Part shown: piece by piece, positions 34,785 through 44,256 of the stretch
Numbering within the stretch: the stretch's first letter is position 1
How the letters are laid out: each line of letters begins with the position of its first letter
Origin: an uncultured Prevotella sp.
GTDB lineage: Bacteria; Bacteroidota; Bacteroidia; Bacteroidales; Bacteroidaceae
Assembly (NCBI GenBank): GCA_900315035.1
Contig: OMXO01000001.1
Coordinates: 1-64,000 of the forward strand
DNA: 64,000 nt
Reading direction: 5' to 3'
Program-made: the position numbers and the translations under genes
The notes under the pieces: generated by a model
The model's database searches: none
What the model saw: only the letters and a program-made list of their open reading frames with translations
Told to the model about the DNA's origin: nothing

Positions 34785-35951
34785 ATGAGTGATTCAAAAT
34801 ATAAGATTGTCTATTGCACCCCTGCCTTGTATTCTGCAGGCGGTGTTGAGCGGATAGTCTCAGTCAAAGCTAGTTATTTTGCTGATGTCTTGGGATATGA
34901 TGTCACTGTGATTGTCACAGAAGGAAAAGGTCGAGAATCGTTTTTCCCGCTGTCAGACAAGGTGAAAGTCATCAACTTCGAGCTGGGCTTTGAGGAACTG
35001 TGGAGAGCCTCGTTTTTTCGAAAAATTCTTTTATATCTTCAGAAGCAAAGGCAGTTTAAGAAGCTGCTGACTTCAGAGCTGATGCGTATCCGTCCGGATT
35101 TTACGATCAGTATGCTCCGTCGGGAAATTAATTTCTTGACAGACATTCATGATGGCAGCAAGAAGATTGGAGAACTACATCTCAGTAGGAAAAATTTCAG
35201 GGAACTTGAGAGTCGTCATTATAACTTTTTTAAGAAGTTTTTCGCAAAGGTATGGATGAGCGATTTGACTCGAAAACTGAAGAAATTAGACAGACTGGTA
35301 GTCTTGACAGAGAAGAGTAAGGCTTTATGGCCAGAACTGTCAAATGTTGAAGTGATACCAGATCCTCTGCCATTCCAAATAGAGGCTAAGTCTGATCTTC
35401 ATGCTAAGCGTATTATTACTATCGGACGTTATGTCTATCAGAAAGGTTACGATCTGTTATTACGAGCATGGGCTGAAATAGAAAAGAAATATCCAGACTG
35501 GCAATTGGCTATTTACGGAATGGGAAATCTAGATTCATTACGGAATCAGATGCGAGAATTAGGTGTTGATGAAGACCGTTGTTTGCTGAATGGCCCTGTC
35601 AATGATGTGATAAGAGAATATCAGAATAGTTCCGTATTTGTCTTGCCTTCTCGTTTCGAAGGTTTCGGTCTTGTTATTATCGAGGCGATGTCTTGTGGTG
35701 TTCCCGTGGTGGCTTTCAACTGTTCAATGGGACCCGATGAAATTATTTCTGACGGGGAGGATGGTTTTTTGGTACCTGTTGGCGATATTTGTGCTTTGGC
35801 TGAGAAATTGCAAACACTTATGCAGAATCAGGAGTTGCGAATGAAGTTCTCTGAAACAGCCTACCGCAATTCTGGCCGATATCGTATTGATAAGATCTCC
35901 AATCAATGGATACAGTTGTTCACCCAATTGAGTGAAGAGAATGAAATATGA
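34785..35951 (+). CDS. GT4-family glycosyltransferase (GGVERI subgroup, copy 1)
   Basis: The start is chosen at ATG 34785 (MSDSKYKIVYCTPALYSAGGVERIV), 388 residues; ATG 34770 would add five. The N-terminal AGGVERIVSVKASYFADVLGYDV motif is shared with three later genes (37884, 39038, 40996), so they are paralogues. The C-terminal domain has TIGRYVYQKGYDLLLRAW and LPSRFEGFGLVIIEAMSCGVPVVAFNC. It transfers an unknown sugar. It overlaps the following GT2 gene by 11 bp. Confidence 0.88.
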   Translation: MSDSKYKIVYCTPALYSAGGVERIVSVKASYFADVLGYDVTVIVTEGKGRESFFPLSDKVKVINFELGFEELWRASFFRKILLYLQKQRQFKKLLTSELMRIRPDFTISMLRREINFLTDIHDGSKKIGELHLSRKNFRELESRHYNFFKKFFAKVWMSDLTRKLKKLDRLVVLTEKSKALWPELSNVEVIPDPLPFQIEAKSDLHAKRIITIGRYVYQKGYDLLLRAWAEIEKKYPDWQLAIYGMGNLDSLRNQMRELGVDEDRCLLNGPVNDVIREYQNSSVFVLPSRFEGFGLVIIEAMSCGVPVVAFNCSMGPDEIISDGEDGFLVPVGDICALAEKLQTLMQNQELRMKFSETAYRNSGRYRIDKISNQWIQLFTQLSEENEI

Positions 35952-36966
35952 TGTCACCATAGGTGTTCCTATCTATAATGTGGAACCATATATCGCCCGG
36001 TCTTTGGAATCCGCATTAGCCCAAACCTATCCATCTATAGAGTTCTTACTTGTGGATGATTTTAGCAGTGATCTTTCTGCGGATATTGTCCGACGATTTC
36101 AAATAAATCATCCACGTGGTGCTGATATCCGATTACTTTCAAATCCAAAAAATCTTGGCGTTTCTGCCTCACGAAATAGAATCATCGATGAGGCTCGAGG
36201 AGAATACCTTTTTTTTATGGATGCCGACGATGTGATTGATGAGGATACCATCAGCCTGTTAATACAAATGATTCGGCAGTGTCAGGCAGAAGTTGCATTC
36301 GGTTCATATGAAAAGATAGAAATTTCTGGTTTGAAGACTATATATCAGTATCCTGATATTCAGTTGCTTGAAAACGAGTCATTAGCAAGATTCGCTTATC
36401 GCAAATTCGGTGGTGTTCAAGCTTCTGCTTGCAATTATCTTGTAAAACTGTCCATCTTGCGGGAGAACCATCTTCGCTTTATTGATGTGAATTATTGGGA
36501 AGACTTGGTCTTTACATTCGACTTGGTGACATACATACGTCGTGCCGTCTTGTCAAGTCAGATTACCTATCATTATCTGTGTCGTGAAAATTCACTATCT
36601 CATTATCAGAATAGACAAGAGATTAATAAAGATGAAATACTGAATAATATAAAAGCTGTAAATGTTCTGAAAACGGGTTCTTCTCATTATTCTAATAAGA
36701 GCTATTATCCTGAACGTTGCTATGTGGTTATGATGACCTATTTTTATATGATTTGTAATATCTTGAAACGAGGAAAGCATATCGCCCCGCCATTCACATA
36801 CCAAGAAATCAGAAGCCTTATGTCCCATCCTGCAACATTTAAGGAGATTTGTTCATTCCAGCATGTACGTTTTAAGAATCTACTCCTTTTTCTGATAGGC
36901 AAATTGCCTTCATTTTTGTGTGTTGAGACCATCAGATGTCTTGGTAAAATGAAAAAGTTAGTATAA
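35941..36966 (+). CDS. GT2-family glycosyltransferase
   Basis: ATG 35941 (MKYDVTIGVPIYNVEPYIARSLESALAQ) gives 341 residues; a GTG nine bases upstream is an alternative. GT-A fold signatures are the opening VPIYN, FLLVDDFSSD, and the metal-binding D-x-D as FFMDADDVID. The remainder (about 120-340) is the C-terminal domain of capsule-type GT2 enzymes. It overlaps the preceding GT4 by 11 bp; a promoter for the next gene follows its stop. Confidence 0.9.
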   Translation: MKYDVTIGVPIYNVEPYIARSLESALAQTYPSIEFLLVDDFSSDLSADIVRRFQINHPRGADIRLLSNPKNLGVSASRNRIIDEARGEYLFFMDADDVIDEDTISLLIQMIRQCQAEVAFGSYEKIEISGLKTIYQYPDIQLLENESLARFAYRKFGGVQASACNYLVKLSILRENHLRFIDVNYWEDLVFTFDLVTYIRRAVLSSQITYHYLCRENSLSHYQNRQEINKDEILNNIKAVNVLKTGSSHYSNKSYYPERCYVVMMTYFYMICNILKRGKHIAPPFTYQEIRSLMSHPATFKEICSFQHVRFKNLLLFLIGKLPSFLCVETIRCLGKMKKLV

Positions 36967-36968
36967 AA

Positions 36969-37000
36969 TTTGGAGATTTAATAAAAATATCTTATCTTCG
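36969..37000 (+). promoter_or_regulatory. Probable promoter before the second GT2 gene
   Basis: TTTG (36969-36972) and TATCTTCG (36993-37000; one mismatch) are 20 bp apart, 30 bp before ATG 37030. Confidence 0.5.
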
Positions 37001-37029
37001 CACACAGAAAATAAATAATATGTAATCTT

Positions 37030-37887
37030 ATGACCCAGTGGTACGATAAATATCTTTCAGTTTATGGCAAACCCTTCAGTGAAGTCCCGCAGGATGTCAT
37101 TGCTGGAACTCGTGAACGATTGGCAAAGTTGCAAAGTGAAAAGCCTTTAGCATCAATAGTTGTCATAGGCTATAATGAAGAGACGCATTTACAGGCTTGT
37201 TTGTGGGCTATAAGTGAAATTGTCTGTAAATATCCTGTAGAGGTTATTGGTGTTGATAACGATTCAAAAGATCGGACTGCTGAGATTTTTGAGAAATCAG
37301 GTATTCCATATTATACTGAATACCAGCATTCTTGTGGTTATGCACGTCGCTGTGGGTTGCAGCATGCTCGAGGTAGATATTATTTTGATGTTGATAGTGA
37401 CACCCTTTATCCTCCTTTGTATTATGAATTAATGATAGAACAACTACTGAAACCTGGGGTCGTTGCTGTTTCCGCTACTTGGACTTACTTTCCGGATGAG
37501 AAACACGGTAAGTTGGGCTTGAAATTATTTGAACTATGTCGTGATCTCTTTCTCTATATCCAACACTTTAAGCGCCCAGAACTAAGTGTCCGTGGTCTGG
37601 TTTTCGCATATAATGCGGACTATGGCCGTAAAGAAGAATACCGAGTCGATATTATTCGCGGAGAGGATGGTTCTATGGCTCTGTCGTTAAAAAAATACGG
37701 AAAGATTAAGTTTGTTCGAGATCGTCGGTGTCGAGCAATTACTGGCTATGGCACTATAGGAGATCAGTCTTTGTGGCAAAGTTTTGTTCAGCATGTCAAG
37801 ATACAGAGCAAAGGTATCTCGCGCATTTTCTATAAGAAAGACCACTATGAGGATAGTGATGATAATCTCGTAAAGCCTAAGTCATGA
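37030..37887 (+). CDS. GT2-family glycosyltransferase
   Basis: This 285-residue protein has an N-terminal GT-A domain with IVVIGYNEETHLQACLWAI, VIGVDNDSKDRTAEI and D-x-D as YFDVDSDTLYPP. The later part includes RGEDGSMALSLKKYGKIKF, the acceptor-side E-D-G motif of family 2. There are no obvious membrane helices. It ends in a 4-bp ATGA overlap with the next GT4 gene, so both are probably translated together. Donor and acceptor are unknown. Confidence 0.88.
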   Translation: MTQWYDKYLSVYGKPFSEVPQDVIAGTRERLAKLQSEKPLASIVVIGYNEETHLQACLWAISEIVCKYPVEVIGVDNDSKDRTAEIFEKSGIPYYTEYQHSCGYARRCGLQHARGRYYFDVDSDTLYPPLYYELMIEQLLKPGVVAVSATWTYFPDEKHGKLGLKLFELCRDLFLYIQHFKRPELSVRGLVFAYNADYGRKEEYRVDIIRGEDGSMALSLKKYGKIKFVRDRRCRAITGYGTIGDQSLWQSFVQHVKIQSKGISRIFYKKDHYEDSDDNLVKPKS

Positions 37888-39041
37888 AGATAGTTTATGT
37901 TTATCCCCATTTTAGGAATTTTGGGGGAACTGAACGAGTTTTGATCGACAAAATGAATTATTTTGCCAGTCAAGAAGGTTATGAGGTGTATTCCATAACT
38001 CATGAACAAGGGAACTTTCCAATGGCTTATAAAATGTCTCCTCAAGTTAAGCATATTGATTTAGGATTACGTTATGGTCCATTGTTTCAGTACAATAGTT
38101 TATTTCGTCTTTATAAGGGAATACAATTTGATAGGTTGCTAAAGTCTCGCTATGACGAATTGATGCAATCCTTGAAGCCGGACATTGTAATCGCTACCAC
38201 ATATTATAATAATTTGATATCAATAGTTGGATCATGTCCTGTACCTTATGTGCGCATCTTGGAATCACACATTGATAAACGCTATATTTTAAACAACGAT
38301 CCTCTTAATCGTAAGAGTTTCCTAAGGTGGCTTCATACCTCATTTTTAATGAAATCTATTACTCGTTCTGCTCGTCTTTTTGATTTGTTAGTAACATTAA
38401 ATGAAGAAGACATGAAGGATTGGGCTGAATATGTAAAGACTACCGTGATATCTAATGTCGTGCATTTGAATCCAACGAACAAAATCAGTGAAAGCACATC
38501 AAAGCGTGTCATTTTTGTAGGCCGTTATACAGAACAAAAGGGTATTGATGACTTGTTTAAAGTGTGGCAAATGGTACATACAAAGTGTCCTGATTGGCGC
38601 CTTGATTTGTATGGAGAAGGGCATCTGATGGGTAATTTACTATATGAAGCAAAGCGCCTCAATATTGGCATTGAAGTCCATAAACCATGTAGTGACATAT
38701 TTAGTAAATATATTGAAAGTTCTATCTTTGTGATGTCTTCTATATTTGAGCCTTTTGGTCTTGTACTTCCAGAAGCGATGAGTTGTGGTTTGCCTGTTGT
38801 GGCCTTTGACTGTCCATATGGTCCCAAAGAAATCATTGAAGATGGGAAAACAGGTTTCCTTATACCTGATCGTGACATTTCGTATTATGCAGAGAAGGTT
38901 TGCGAATTGATTAAATCTTATGATTTACGAAAGAAAATGGGTGAAGCTGCTGTTGTTTCTTCCCAACGCTTCTCATATGATTATGTTATGCCATTGTGGA
39001 AAGATCTTTTTGAAAACTTGACAAAGTCTTCTGTATCATGA
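37884..39041 (+). CDS. GT4-family glycosyltransferase (GGTERV subgroup, copy 2)
   Basis: This 385-residue protein starts MKIVYVYPHFRNFGGTERVLIDKMNYFAS and carries the C-terminal motifs VIFVGRYTEQKGIDDLFKVW and SSIFEPFGLVLPEAMSCGLPVVAFDCPYGP. It is closest to the next gene (39038): both share the E-P-F-G-L-V-x-x-E-A-M-S-C-G-L-P-V-V-A-F-D-C block and similar N termini, suggesting tandem duplication. It overlaps both neighbours by 4 bp. Confidence 0.88.
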   Translation: MKIVYVYPHFRNFGGTERVLIDKMNYFASQEGYEVYSITHEQGNFPMAYKMSPQVKHIDLGLRYGPLFQYNSLFRLYKGIQFDRLLKSRYDELMQSLKPDIVIATTYYNNLISIVGSCPVPYVRILESHIDKRYILNNDPLNRKSFLRWLHTSFLMKSITRSARLFDLLVTLNEEDMKDWAEYVKTTVISNVVHLNPTNKISESTSKRVIFVGRYTEQKGIDDLFKVWQMVHTKCPDWRLDLYGEGHLMGNLLYEAKRLNIGIEVHKPCSDIFSKYIESSIFVMSSIFEPFGLVLPEAMSCGLPVVAFDCPYGPKEIIEDGKTGFLIPDRDISYYAEKVCELIKSYDLRKKMGEAAVVSSQRFSYDYVMPLWKDLFENLTKSSVS

Positions 39042-40162
39042 AGATACTTTATTTGTTTAGGTCATTGGCTGTTTGGGGAGGTATTGAGCGGATTCTTGTT
39101 GATAAAATGAACTGGCTGGCTTCAAAAGAAGACATAGATGTTTATATGTTGACGACGGATCAAGGAGATCATCCTATTCCTTATCAGGTTTGTAATAATG
39201 TCCATATAGAGGATTTGGGTATCAGTTTTCATCGAAGATATCAGTTTGGTTATTTGAAACGTATAGTCATCTCCTATCAGATGCGCCACAAATATAAAAA
39301 AAGTCTATCAGATCGTATAAATCGGATTCAGCCTGATGTCATTGTTTGCACTACAGCTGACCAAATTGATATTATAACGGAAGTTAAGAGAAGAATCCCC
39401 TTGGTCGTAGAATCTCATTCAATTTGTAGTCGGACTATTGAGCAAGGAGAGAATGCTGTTTTGCGAATATATCGTCGCTTTAAATTTTTGAAATCACTTT
39501 CAAAGACTGATTGCGTAGTAGCATTGACGGTAGGTGATGCAGAGGAATGGCGTCATTTCCATCATCACGTAATAGTTATTCCAAATATGCTCCATCCCTG
39601 TAAGGTAGAATCCTCTCCTTTGACTTCAAAGCGTGTGATTTGGGTAGGCCGTTTTGATTATCAAAAACGGGCGGAGGTTGCTATTGACATTTGGAAACAT
39701 GTCGTCAATCGGTATCCAGATTGGTCTTTGGATATCTATGGGGAAGGAGAATACGAGTCTGAAATAGCCTTAATGACTTCGTCAACGCGAAATGTCTTTC
39801 TTCATAAGCCAACATCTCATATTTTTGATTGTTATTCCAATAGCTCAATCTTAATATCTACATCTTTGTTTGAACCTTTTGGGTTGGTGATAGCAGAAGC
39901 CATGAGTTGTGGCTTGCCTGTTGTCGCTTTTGATTGCCCCTATGGTCCTGCGGCTATCATCAACGAAGGTGTGAACGGCTTTCTAATTCCTTCTGACAAT
40001 ATGCACTATTTCGCTGATAAATTGTCATTGTTGATAGAAGATAGTTCACTTAGAAAGCACATGGGACAGGCTGCATTAGATTCCTCGGATAGGTTTAATG
40101 CTGACCTCGTTATGCCCCAATGGTTGGCTCTATTTGACGAATTATCTAAAAAACATAGGTAA
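39038..40162 (+). CDS. GT4-family glycosyltransferase (GGIERI subgroup, copy 3)
   Basis: This 374-residue protein has the opening LFRSLAVWGGIERILVDKMNWLASKE and the C-terminal motifs VIWVGRFDYQKRAEVAIDIW and TSLFEPFGLVIAEAMSCGLPVVAFDC. It is a close paralogue of the gene at 37884. The overlap with that gene is ATGA. It ends before a promoter at 40165-40196, so it may be the last gene of the unit beginning at 36969. Confidence 0.88.
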   Translation: MKILYLFRSLAVWGGIERILVDKMNWLASKEDIDVYMLTTDQGDHPIPYQVCNNVHIEDLGISFHRRYQFGYLKRIVISYQMRHKYKKSLSDRINRIQPDVIVCTTADQIDIITEVKRRIPLVVESHSICSRTIEQGENAVLRIYRRFKFLKSLSKTDCVVALTVGDAEEWRHFHHHVIVIPNMLHPCKVESSPLTSKRVIWVGRFDYQKRAEVAIDIWKHVVNRYPDWSLDIYGEGEYESEIALMTSSTRNVFLHKPTSHIFDCYSNSSILISTSLFEPFGLVIAEAMSCGLPVVAFDCPYGPAAIINEGVNGFLIPSDNMHYFADKLSLLIEDSSLRKHMGQAALDSSDRFNADLVMPQWLALFDELSKKHR

Positions 40163-40164
40163 TA

Positions 40165-40196
40165 TTTGCAGCATTCAAAAAATATTTTTATTTTTG
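40165..40196 (+). promoter_or_regulatory. Promoter before the GT32 gene
   Basis: TTTG (40165-40168) and TATTTTTG (40189-40196) are 20 bp apart, 27 bp before ATG 40224. Confidence 0.65.
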
Positions 40197-40223
40197 CATC
40201 ATAAATTGTAATACACTCTATTT

Positions 40224-40985
40224 ATGATTCCAAAAATCATCCATCTCTGTTGGTTAAGCGGTGATCCATACCCCGCAAAAATTGCTAGATGTCTCCAAAC
40301 CTGGAAAAAGTATTTGCCAGATTATCAGGTAATGTTATGGGATACCAATCGTTTTGACTTAAACTCATCTATTTGGGTTAAACAGGCTTTTGAAAATAGG
40401 AAGTATGCATTTGCAGCAGATTATATCCGTTTCTATGCACTTTATCATCATGGTGGTATCTATTTGGATTCAGATGTTGAGGTGATTAAATCTTTTGATG
40501 ACTTGCTGGACTTGCCTTATTTCATAGGGGCTGAGAAAGCTGGTACTCCAGAAGCTGCAATTATGGGAGCGGAAAGAGGTTGTGATTGGATCAAGCAATG
40601 TTTAGATTATTACAATCATAGGGCCTTTGTTAAAGAAGATGGAAGTCTGGATATCAGAAAGCTTCCCGAGATTATGGATGAACAGATTCTAAAGCTTAAA
40701 CCTCTTCGAGTATTGTCTATTAATGAAAGCAAACGAATTCGTACACTTGACTTCTCGAAAGAAGTGCTCATTTTTAATGATGCTTATTTCTCGCCAAAAG
40801 TTTTCGATTCGCGAGAGGTGGAAATTACACCATATACCTATGCGATACATCACTATCAGAATTCGTGGTTTTCTACCAAAGCAAAAGCATATTATCGCTT
40901 CAGGTCTTTCTTGATAAAGATTCTTGGTTATTCTTTTGTCCGTAGAGCAGAATGTTTTTTGATGCCTTGGAAGTTTAAAAAGTAG
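40224..40985 (+). CDS. GT32-family (OCH1/capsular polysaccharide-type) glycosyltransferase
   Basis: This 253-residue protein has the start MIPKIIHLCWLSGDPYP and the block FAADYIRFYALYHHGGIYLDSDVEVIKSFDDL containing the catalytic D-x-D. Both are hallmarks of the Gly_transf_sug / GT32 family. The C-terminal basic helix may contact the membrane. Related bacterial enzymes add a hexose to capsule or LPS repeat units. It is followed 10 bp later by a GT4 gene in the same direction. Confidence 0.9.
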   Translation: MIPKIIHLCWLSGDPYPAKIARCLQTWKKYLPDYQVMLWDTNRFDLNSSIWVKQAFENRKYAFAADYIRFYALYHHGGIYLDSDVEVIKSFDDLLDLPYFIGAEKAGTPEAAIMGAERGCDWIKQCLDYYNHRAFVKEDGSLDIRKLPEIMDEQILKLKPLRVLSINESKRIRTLDFSKEVLIFNDAYFSPKVFDSREVEITPYTYAIHHYQNSWFSTKAKAYYRFRSFLIKILGYSFVRRAECFLMPWKFKK

Positions 40986-40995
40986 AGTTGTTCTC

Positions 40996-42147
40996 ATGAG
41001 AATATTAATTATGCATCGGTCTTTCGCGTTGGTCGGAGGAGCTGAAAGGGTTATTACAGATAAGGCTAATTTTTTGGCAAATGCAGGCCATCAGTTGTTG
41101 CTTGTCAGTTACGAACAGGGACAGCATCCTCTGCCTTATGAACTACATCCTTCTGTAGGTTATAAAGACCTGGATTGCCGTTTCTTTACCTTGTCTAAAT
41201 ATTCATTACCCTTACATATTTATCATTTCTTTCGTCTGAGGAACAAGTTTAGAAAAGCGTTGCGCTCGACCGTTGAGGACTTTAAGCCCGATGTGGTAGT
41301 TCTGGCTTCTGATTGGCAAACGTTGATGGGTGCTGTTGTGCAGTCTGTAAATCCAATACCGGTTATTGCCGAGTTTCATAATACTTATGCTCATATTATG
41401 CGTAAGGTAGAATCTTCTGAGAATTGGTTAAGGAAAGTGGTGACTCAATTCTATTATCGACAGACGATTAGCAATTTGAGGAAATGCTCAAAGTTGGTGG
41501 TGTTAACAGAGATAGATGCTCAAAATTGGAGACGACATTTTGATAATGTTTATGTCATTCCCAATCCTGTTACCCAATATCCAGAGGTGATAGATGACGT
41601 ACCCAAAGATAATGGACGTATCATTTTTGTGGGTCGATTCAATCATGAAAAGCGTATAGACAGATTGATTACAGCCTTCTCTGTGATTGCTGAAAGATAT
41701 CCGGATTGGCATGTGGATATTTTTGGGGACGGTAACGAAAAAGAAAATTTATTGCGGCAGATAGATGAATGCGGATTGGTAAATCGTGTAGTGATTCATG
41801 AGCCAACAAAAGCAATCTATGATGAATATAAGCGGAGCGAAATGTTAGTTCTCTGTTCTGAACACGAAGCTTCGCCGCTTGTGCTAGTTGAGGCAATGGC
41901 TTGTGGTGTACCTTGTGTCTCGCTGGATTGCCCAACAGGTCCTCGAGCTATAATTAATGACGGGGAAACGGGTTTGTTGGCTAAAGATGGTGATGTCAAT
42001 GATTTGGCATCCAAGATAGAATGGCTAATCGCTCATGAGGCTGAACGTAAGGAAATGGGGCGGAAAGCCCGTGTTTTTGCTGCTTCTCGGAAACAGGATG
42101 TTGTTATGGGACAATGGGAAAAACTATATACGGGCATAATTGAGTGA
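40996..42147 (+). CDS. GT4-family glycosyltransferase (GGAERV subgroup, copy 4)
   Basis: This 383-residue protein starts MRILIMHRSFALVGGAERVITDKANFLANAG. The C-terminal domain has IIFVGRFNHEKRIDRLITAF and VLCSEHEASPLVLVEAMACGVPCVSLDCPTGP; the usual E-G-F-G is replaced by E-A-S-P, still acceptable for the E-x7-E pair. It is a fourth member of the paralogous set, more divergent than copies 2 and 3. It is followed 21 bp later by a beta-propeller protein gene. Confidence 0.88.
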   Translation: MRILIMHRSFALVGGAERVITDKANFLANAGHQLLLVSYEQGQHPLPYELHPSVGYKDLDCRFFTLSKYSLPLHIYHFFRLRNKFRKALRSTVEDFKPDVVVLASDWQTLMGAVVQSVNPIPVIAEFHNTYAHIMRKVESSENWLRKVVTQFYYRQTISNLRKCSKLVVLTEIDAQNWRRHFDNVYVIPNPVTQYPEVIDDVPKDNGRIIFVGRFNHEKRIDRLITAFSVIAERYPDWHVDIFGDGNEKENLLRQIDECGLVNRVVIHEPTKAIYDEYKRSEMLVLCSEHEASPLVLVEAMACGVPCVSLDCPTGPRAIINDGETGLLAKDGDVNDLASKIEWLIAHEAERKEMGRKARVFAASRKQDVVMGQWEKLYTGIIE

Positions 42148-42168
42148 ACAATTATTCATTTTAGAAAC

Positions 42169-43119
42169 ATGAATCCTATTAAGGCTTTTTTCAAGAAAAG
42201 AGATGGTGTTTTTGCTGTGCAGTTATTTACAAATAGCAAACTGAGTTTAGATGAATTTGACAAGAATCATCTGATAAATCGCATGGAAATTTCTGGATTA
42301 TGGAAATGGAAACCTATTTTATTTAGGGCGGATCCTTTTATGTTTGTTAAAGATGAAGAGTTATTCCTTTTTTACGAGGTTCAATATGGGTTTGACTATG
42401 GAAAAATTGCGATGATTAAAACACGTGATTTGGTAAATTGGTCAGAGCCTGTTGTTGTTTTACAAGAATCATTCCACTTGTCTTTCCCCTATGTTTTTGA
42501 GGAGGATGGTCATATATATATGATACCAGAGTCGCAAGAAAGTGATACCATTAGATTATATAAGGCAAATGATGATTTGAATTCGTTTTCATTTGTGAGG
42601 ATTCTTTTACATCAAGAAAGAGTCAAAGGTCTGCAGTGCAACTATGTTGATAGTCATCTATATAAGAAACAAGGACTTTTTTACTTGTTTACTTCATATA
42701 TGAAGGATTGGAAAATGACTCAGGAATTATATATCTCAGACAATCTTCTTGACGGAGTGTTTATTAAACATCCATGTTCTCCAATATGCATTAGTCATGA
42801 ATATGGAAGAAATGGTGGATCAATAATTGAATATGAAGATAAATTGTTGAGAGTATCCCAGGATTGTCATAAAGATTATGGAGAAAATGTTTCTCTTCAT
42901 CAAATAGTGGAATTAGATGAGCAACATTATACAGAAAAACTGTTTAAGAGGAATATTTTCTCGAACAATCATTTGTTTCCTGATGGGGGGCATCAATTGA
43001 ATATTGCAAAATTCAATGGGAAATATGTTTATGCGGCAGATTACAAACAGAACAAATGGACGTGGTATCACCTTTATCACTCTTGCTTAGTCAAAATGCA
43101 TTTGGCTAAGAGAAGATGA
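42169..43119 (+). CDS. Five-bladed beta-propeller protein, GH43-like / GINT1-type
   Basis: This 316-residue protein consists of repeated beta-propeller blades: ILFRADPFMFVKDEELFLFYEVQ, GKIAMIKTRDLVNWSEP, FPYVFEEDGHIYMIPESQE and NNHLFPDGGHQLNIAKFNGKYVYAADY. The pattern is like glycosidase family 43/68 propellers and the N-terminal domain of glucosamine inositolphosphorylceramide transferase-like proteins. No signal peptide is seen, so a cytoplasmic role in glycan assembly is more likely than hydrolysis of external polymers. It is the last gene of the run and faces a minus-strand gene 1 bp away. Confidence 0.65.
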   Translation: MNPIKAFFKKRDGVFAVQLFTNSKLSLDEFDKNHLINRMEISGLWKWKPILFRADPFMFVKDEELFLFYEVQYGFDYGKIAMIKTRDLVNWSEPVVVLQESFHLSFPYVFEEDGHIYMIPESQESDTIRLYKANDDLNSFSFVRILLHQERVKGLQCNYVDSHLYKKQGLFYLFTSYMKDWKMTQELYISDNLLDGVFIKHPCSPICISHEYGRNGGSIIEYEDKLLRVSQDCHKDYGENVSLHQIVELDEQHYTEKLFKRNIFSNNHLFPDGGHQLNIAKFNGKYVYAADYKQNKWTWYHLYHSCLVKMHLAKRR

Positions 43120-43120
43120 T

Positions 43121-44113
43121 TTATTTGTGATATTCGTCATCAGAATCTGCTGCTGTCAGATATACAATCGAGTCTTTAGAAGTGATATTCTTTTTCCCGC
43201 CAACAAAAGCGACAGGATAGCTTCTACAAAATTTGTTGCTGTCAAACAATGATTTTACATTCTTGTCGCTGGTTGTGAAGAGAATCGCCCCTAATCGTTT
43301 TTGTTTACATACTTTTTGGGCTGCTTTGAAAATAAGTCCTATTTGTTCTGGCTTGGTGTTGTTATATCTGAAATCAGCAATCATTAGAGCATAAACTCCT
43401 TTGAATAGAATAGGTCGTAATACAAAATAGCAAGATTCATTATTGAGTGTATAGACATGATATTGGTGTACAGGATTTTGGAAGAAACGTTTATTTAAGA
43501 ATTCTTCGTCTCTAATAAAATCAACTTCACAGATGTCTTTGTTCCAATAGCCATTATTCGGAATGAGGATATCTTTTGGAGAGTGACATTTTGAAAAAGA
43601 CTTGTCTGCAATATGAATTACCGAAGGCAATGATGGAACCGATATAGGTGCTTTCAAAATGCTTTGGATCTTTCTCCAGATGATCCAGGGACTTAGAACA
43701 CAATATTTGCGTACACCATCGACAAAAATATTTGATCGAATAAGTTTTTGAATTTTAGTGTTGATATCTGTTAATCCCATACCAAATCCATATTTGTATG
43801 CGGCAATTTCTAACACTAAATCCATGCCAAGTTCTCGTCTATATTCACTGTCAAGGTATGTGTCATGCCCCCAAATGGCAGTAACCTCTTTGTCATGAAT
43901 CCATGCTTTGGCACTATAACTGAGATGACAGCCAACAATGTTTTGATTATCATCTACAGCAATAAATGATGTCACATTTTCTTTATTACTATTGACAGCT
44001 TCTTCAATATCAAATGATATGTATTCTTTCGAATAAAGTGGAAACTTTTTATGCATATACACAGCAAGGGCGGCTGTGTACTCTGCTGATAAAGGTATGA
44101 TTTTTGCACTCAT
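43121..44113 (-). CDS. GNAT-like N-acyltransferase
   Basis: The start is set at ATG 44113 (MSAKIIPLSAEYTAALAVYM), 330 residues, because the promoter -7 box at 44138-44145 excludes the longer frame from 44176. The N-terminal half resembles an acetyltransferase of the GNAT type (VTSFIAVDDNQNIVGCHLSYSAKA and YLDSEYRRELGMDLVLEIAAYKYG). The C-terminal half is a second GNAT-like region (LKGVYALMIADFRY; KAAQKVCKQKRLGAILFTT). It could transfer the acyl group built by the adjacent divergent cassette; this is inference from position. Confidence 0.65.
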   Translation of the reverse strand: MSAKIIPLSAEYTAALAVYMHKKFPLYSKEYISFDIEEAVNSNKENVTSFIAVDDNQNIVGCHLSYSAKAWIHDKEVTAIWGHDTYLDSEYRRELGMDLVLEIAAYKYGFGMGLTDINTKIQKLIRSNIFVDGVRKYCVLSPWIIWRKIQSILKAPISVPSLPSVIHIADKSFSKCHSPKDILIPNNGYWNKDICEVDFIRDEEFLNKRFFQNPVHQYHVYTLNNESCYFVLRPILFKGVYALMIADFRYNNTKPEQIGLIFKAAQKVCKQKRLGAILFTTSDKNVKSLFDSNKFCRSYPVAFVGGKKNITSKDSIVYLTAADSDDEYHK

Positions 44114-44137
44114 GGGCTTGGGTCTTAATTTTCGATG

Positions 44138-44145
44138 CAAAGATA
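44138..44145 (-). promoter_or_regulatory. -7 box for the GNAT-like gene
   Basis: The minus-strand -7 box TATCTTTG lies about 25 bp before ATG 44113. It decides against the longer open frame. Confidence 0.55.
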
Positions 44146-44256
44146 ATATTTGTTTGTGGAATAAGTGAAACAACAACTTATTTTTGGATTTTCAAAACAT
44201 TCGTTATGTTTTTTTTGCAAAGTGGGGGCTGAAAACAACAAAAATCTTTCCTACAA

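Noticed and set aside
44114-44176. Longer start (44176) for the GNAT-like gene
   Set aside because: The -7 box at 44138-44145 puts the transcription start downstream of that codon.
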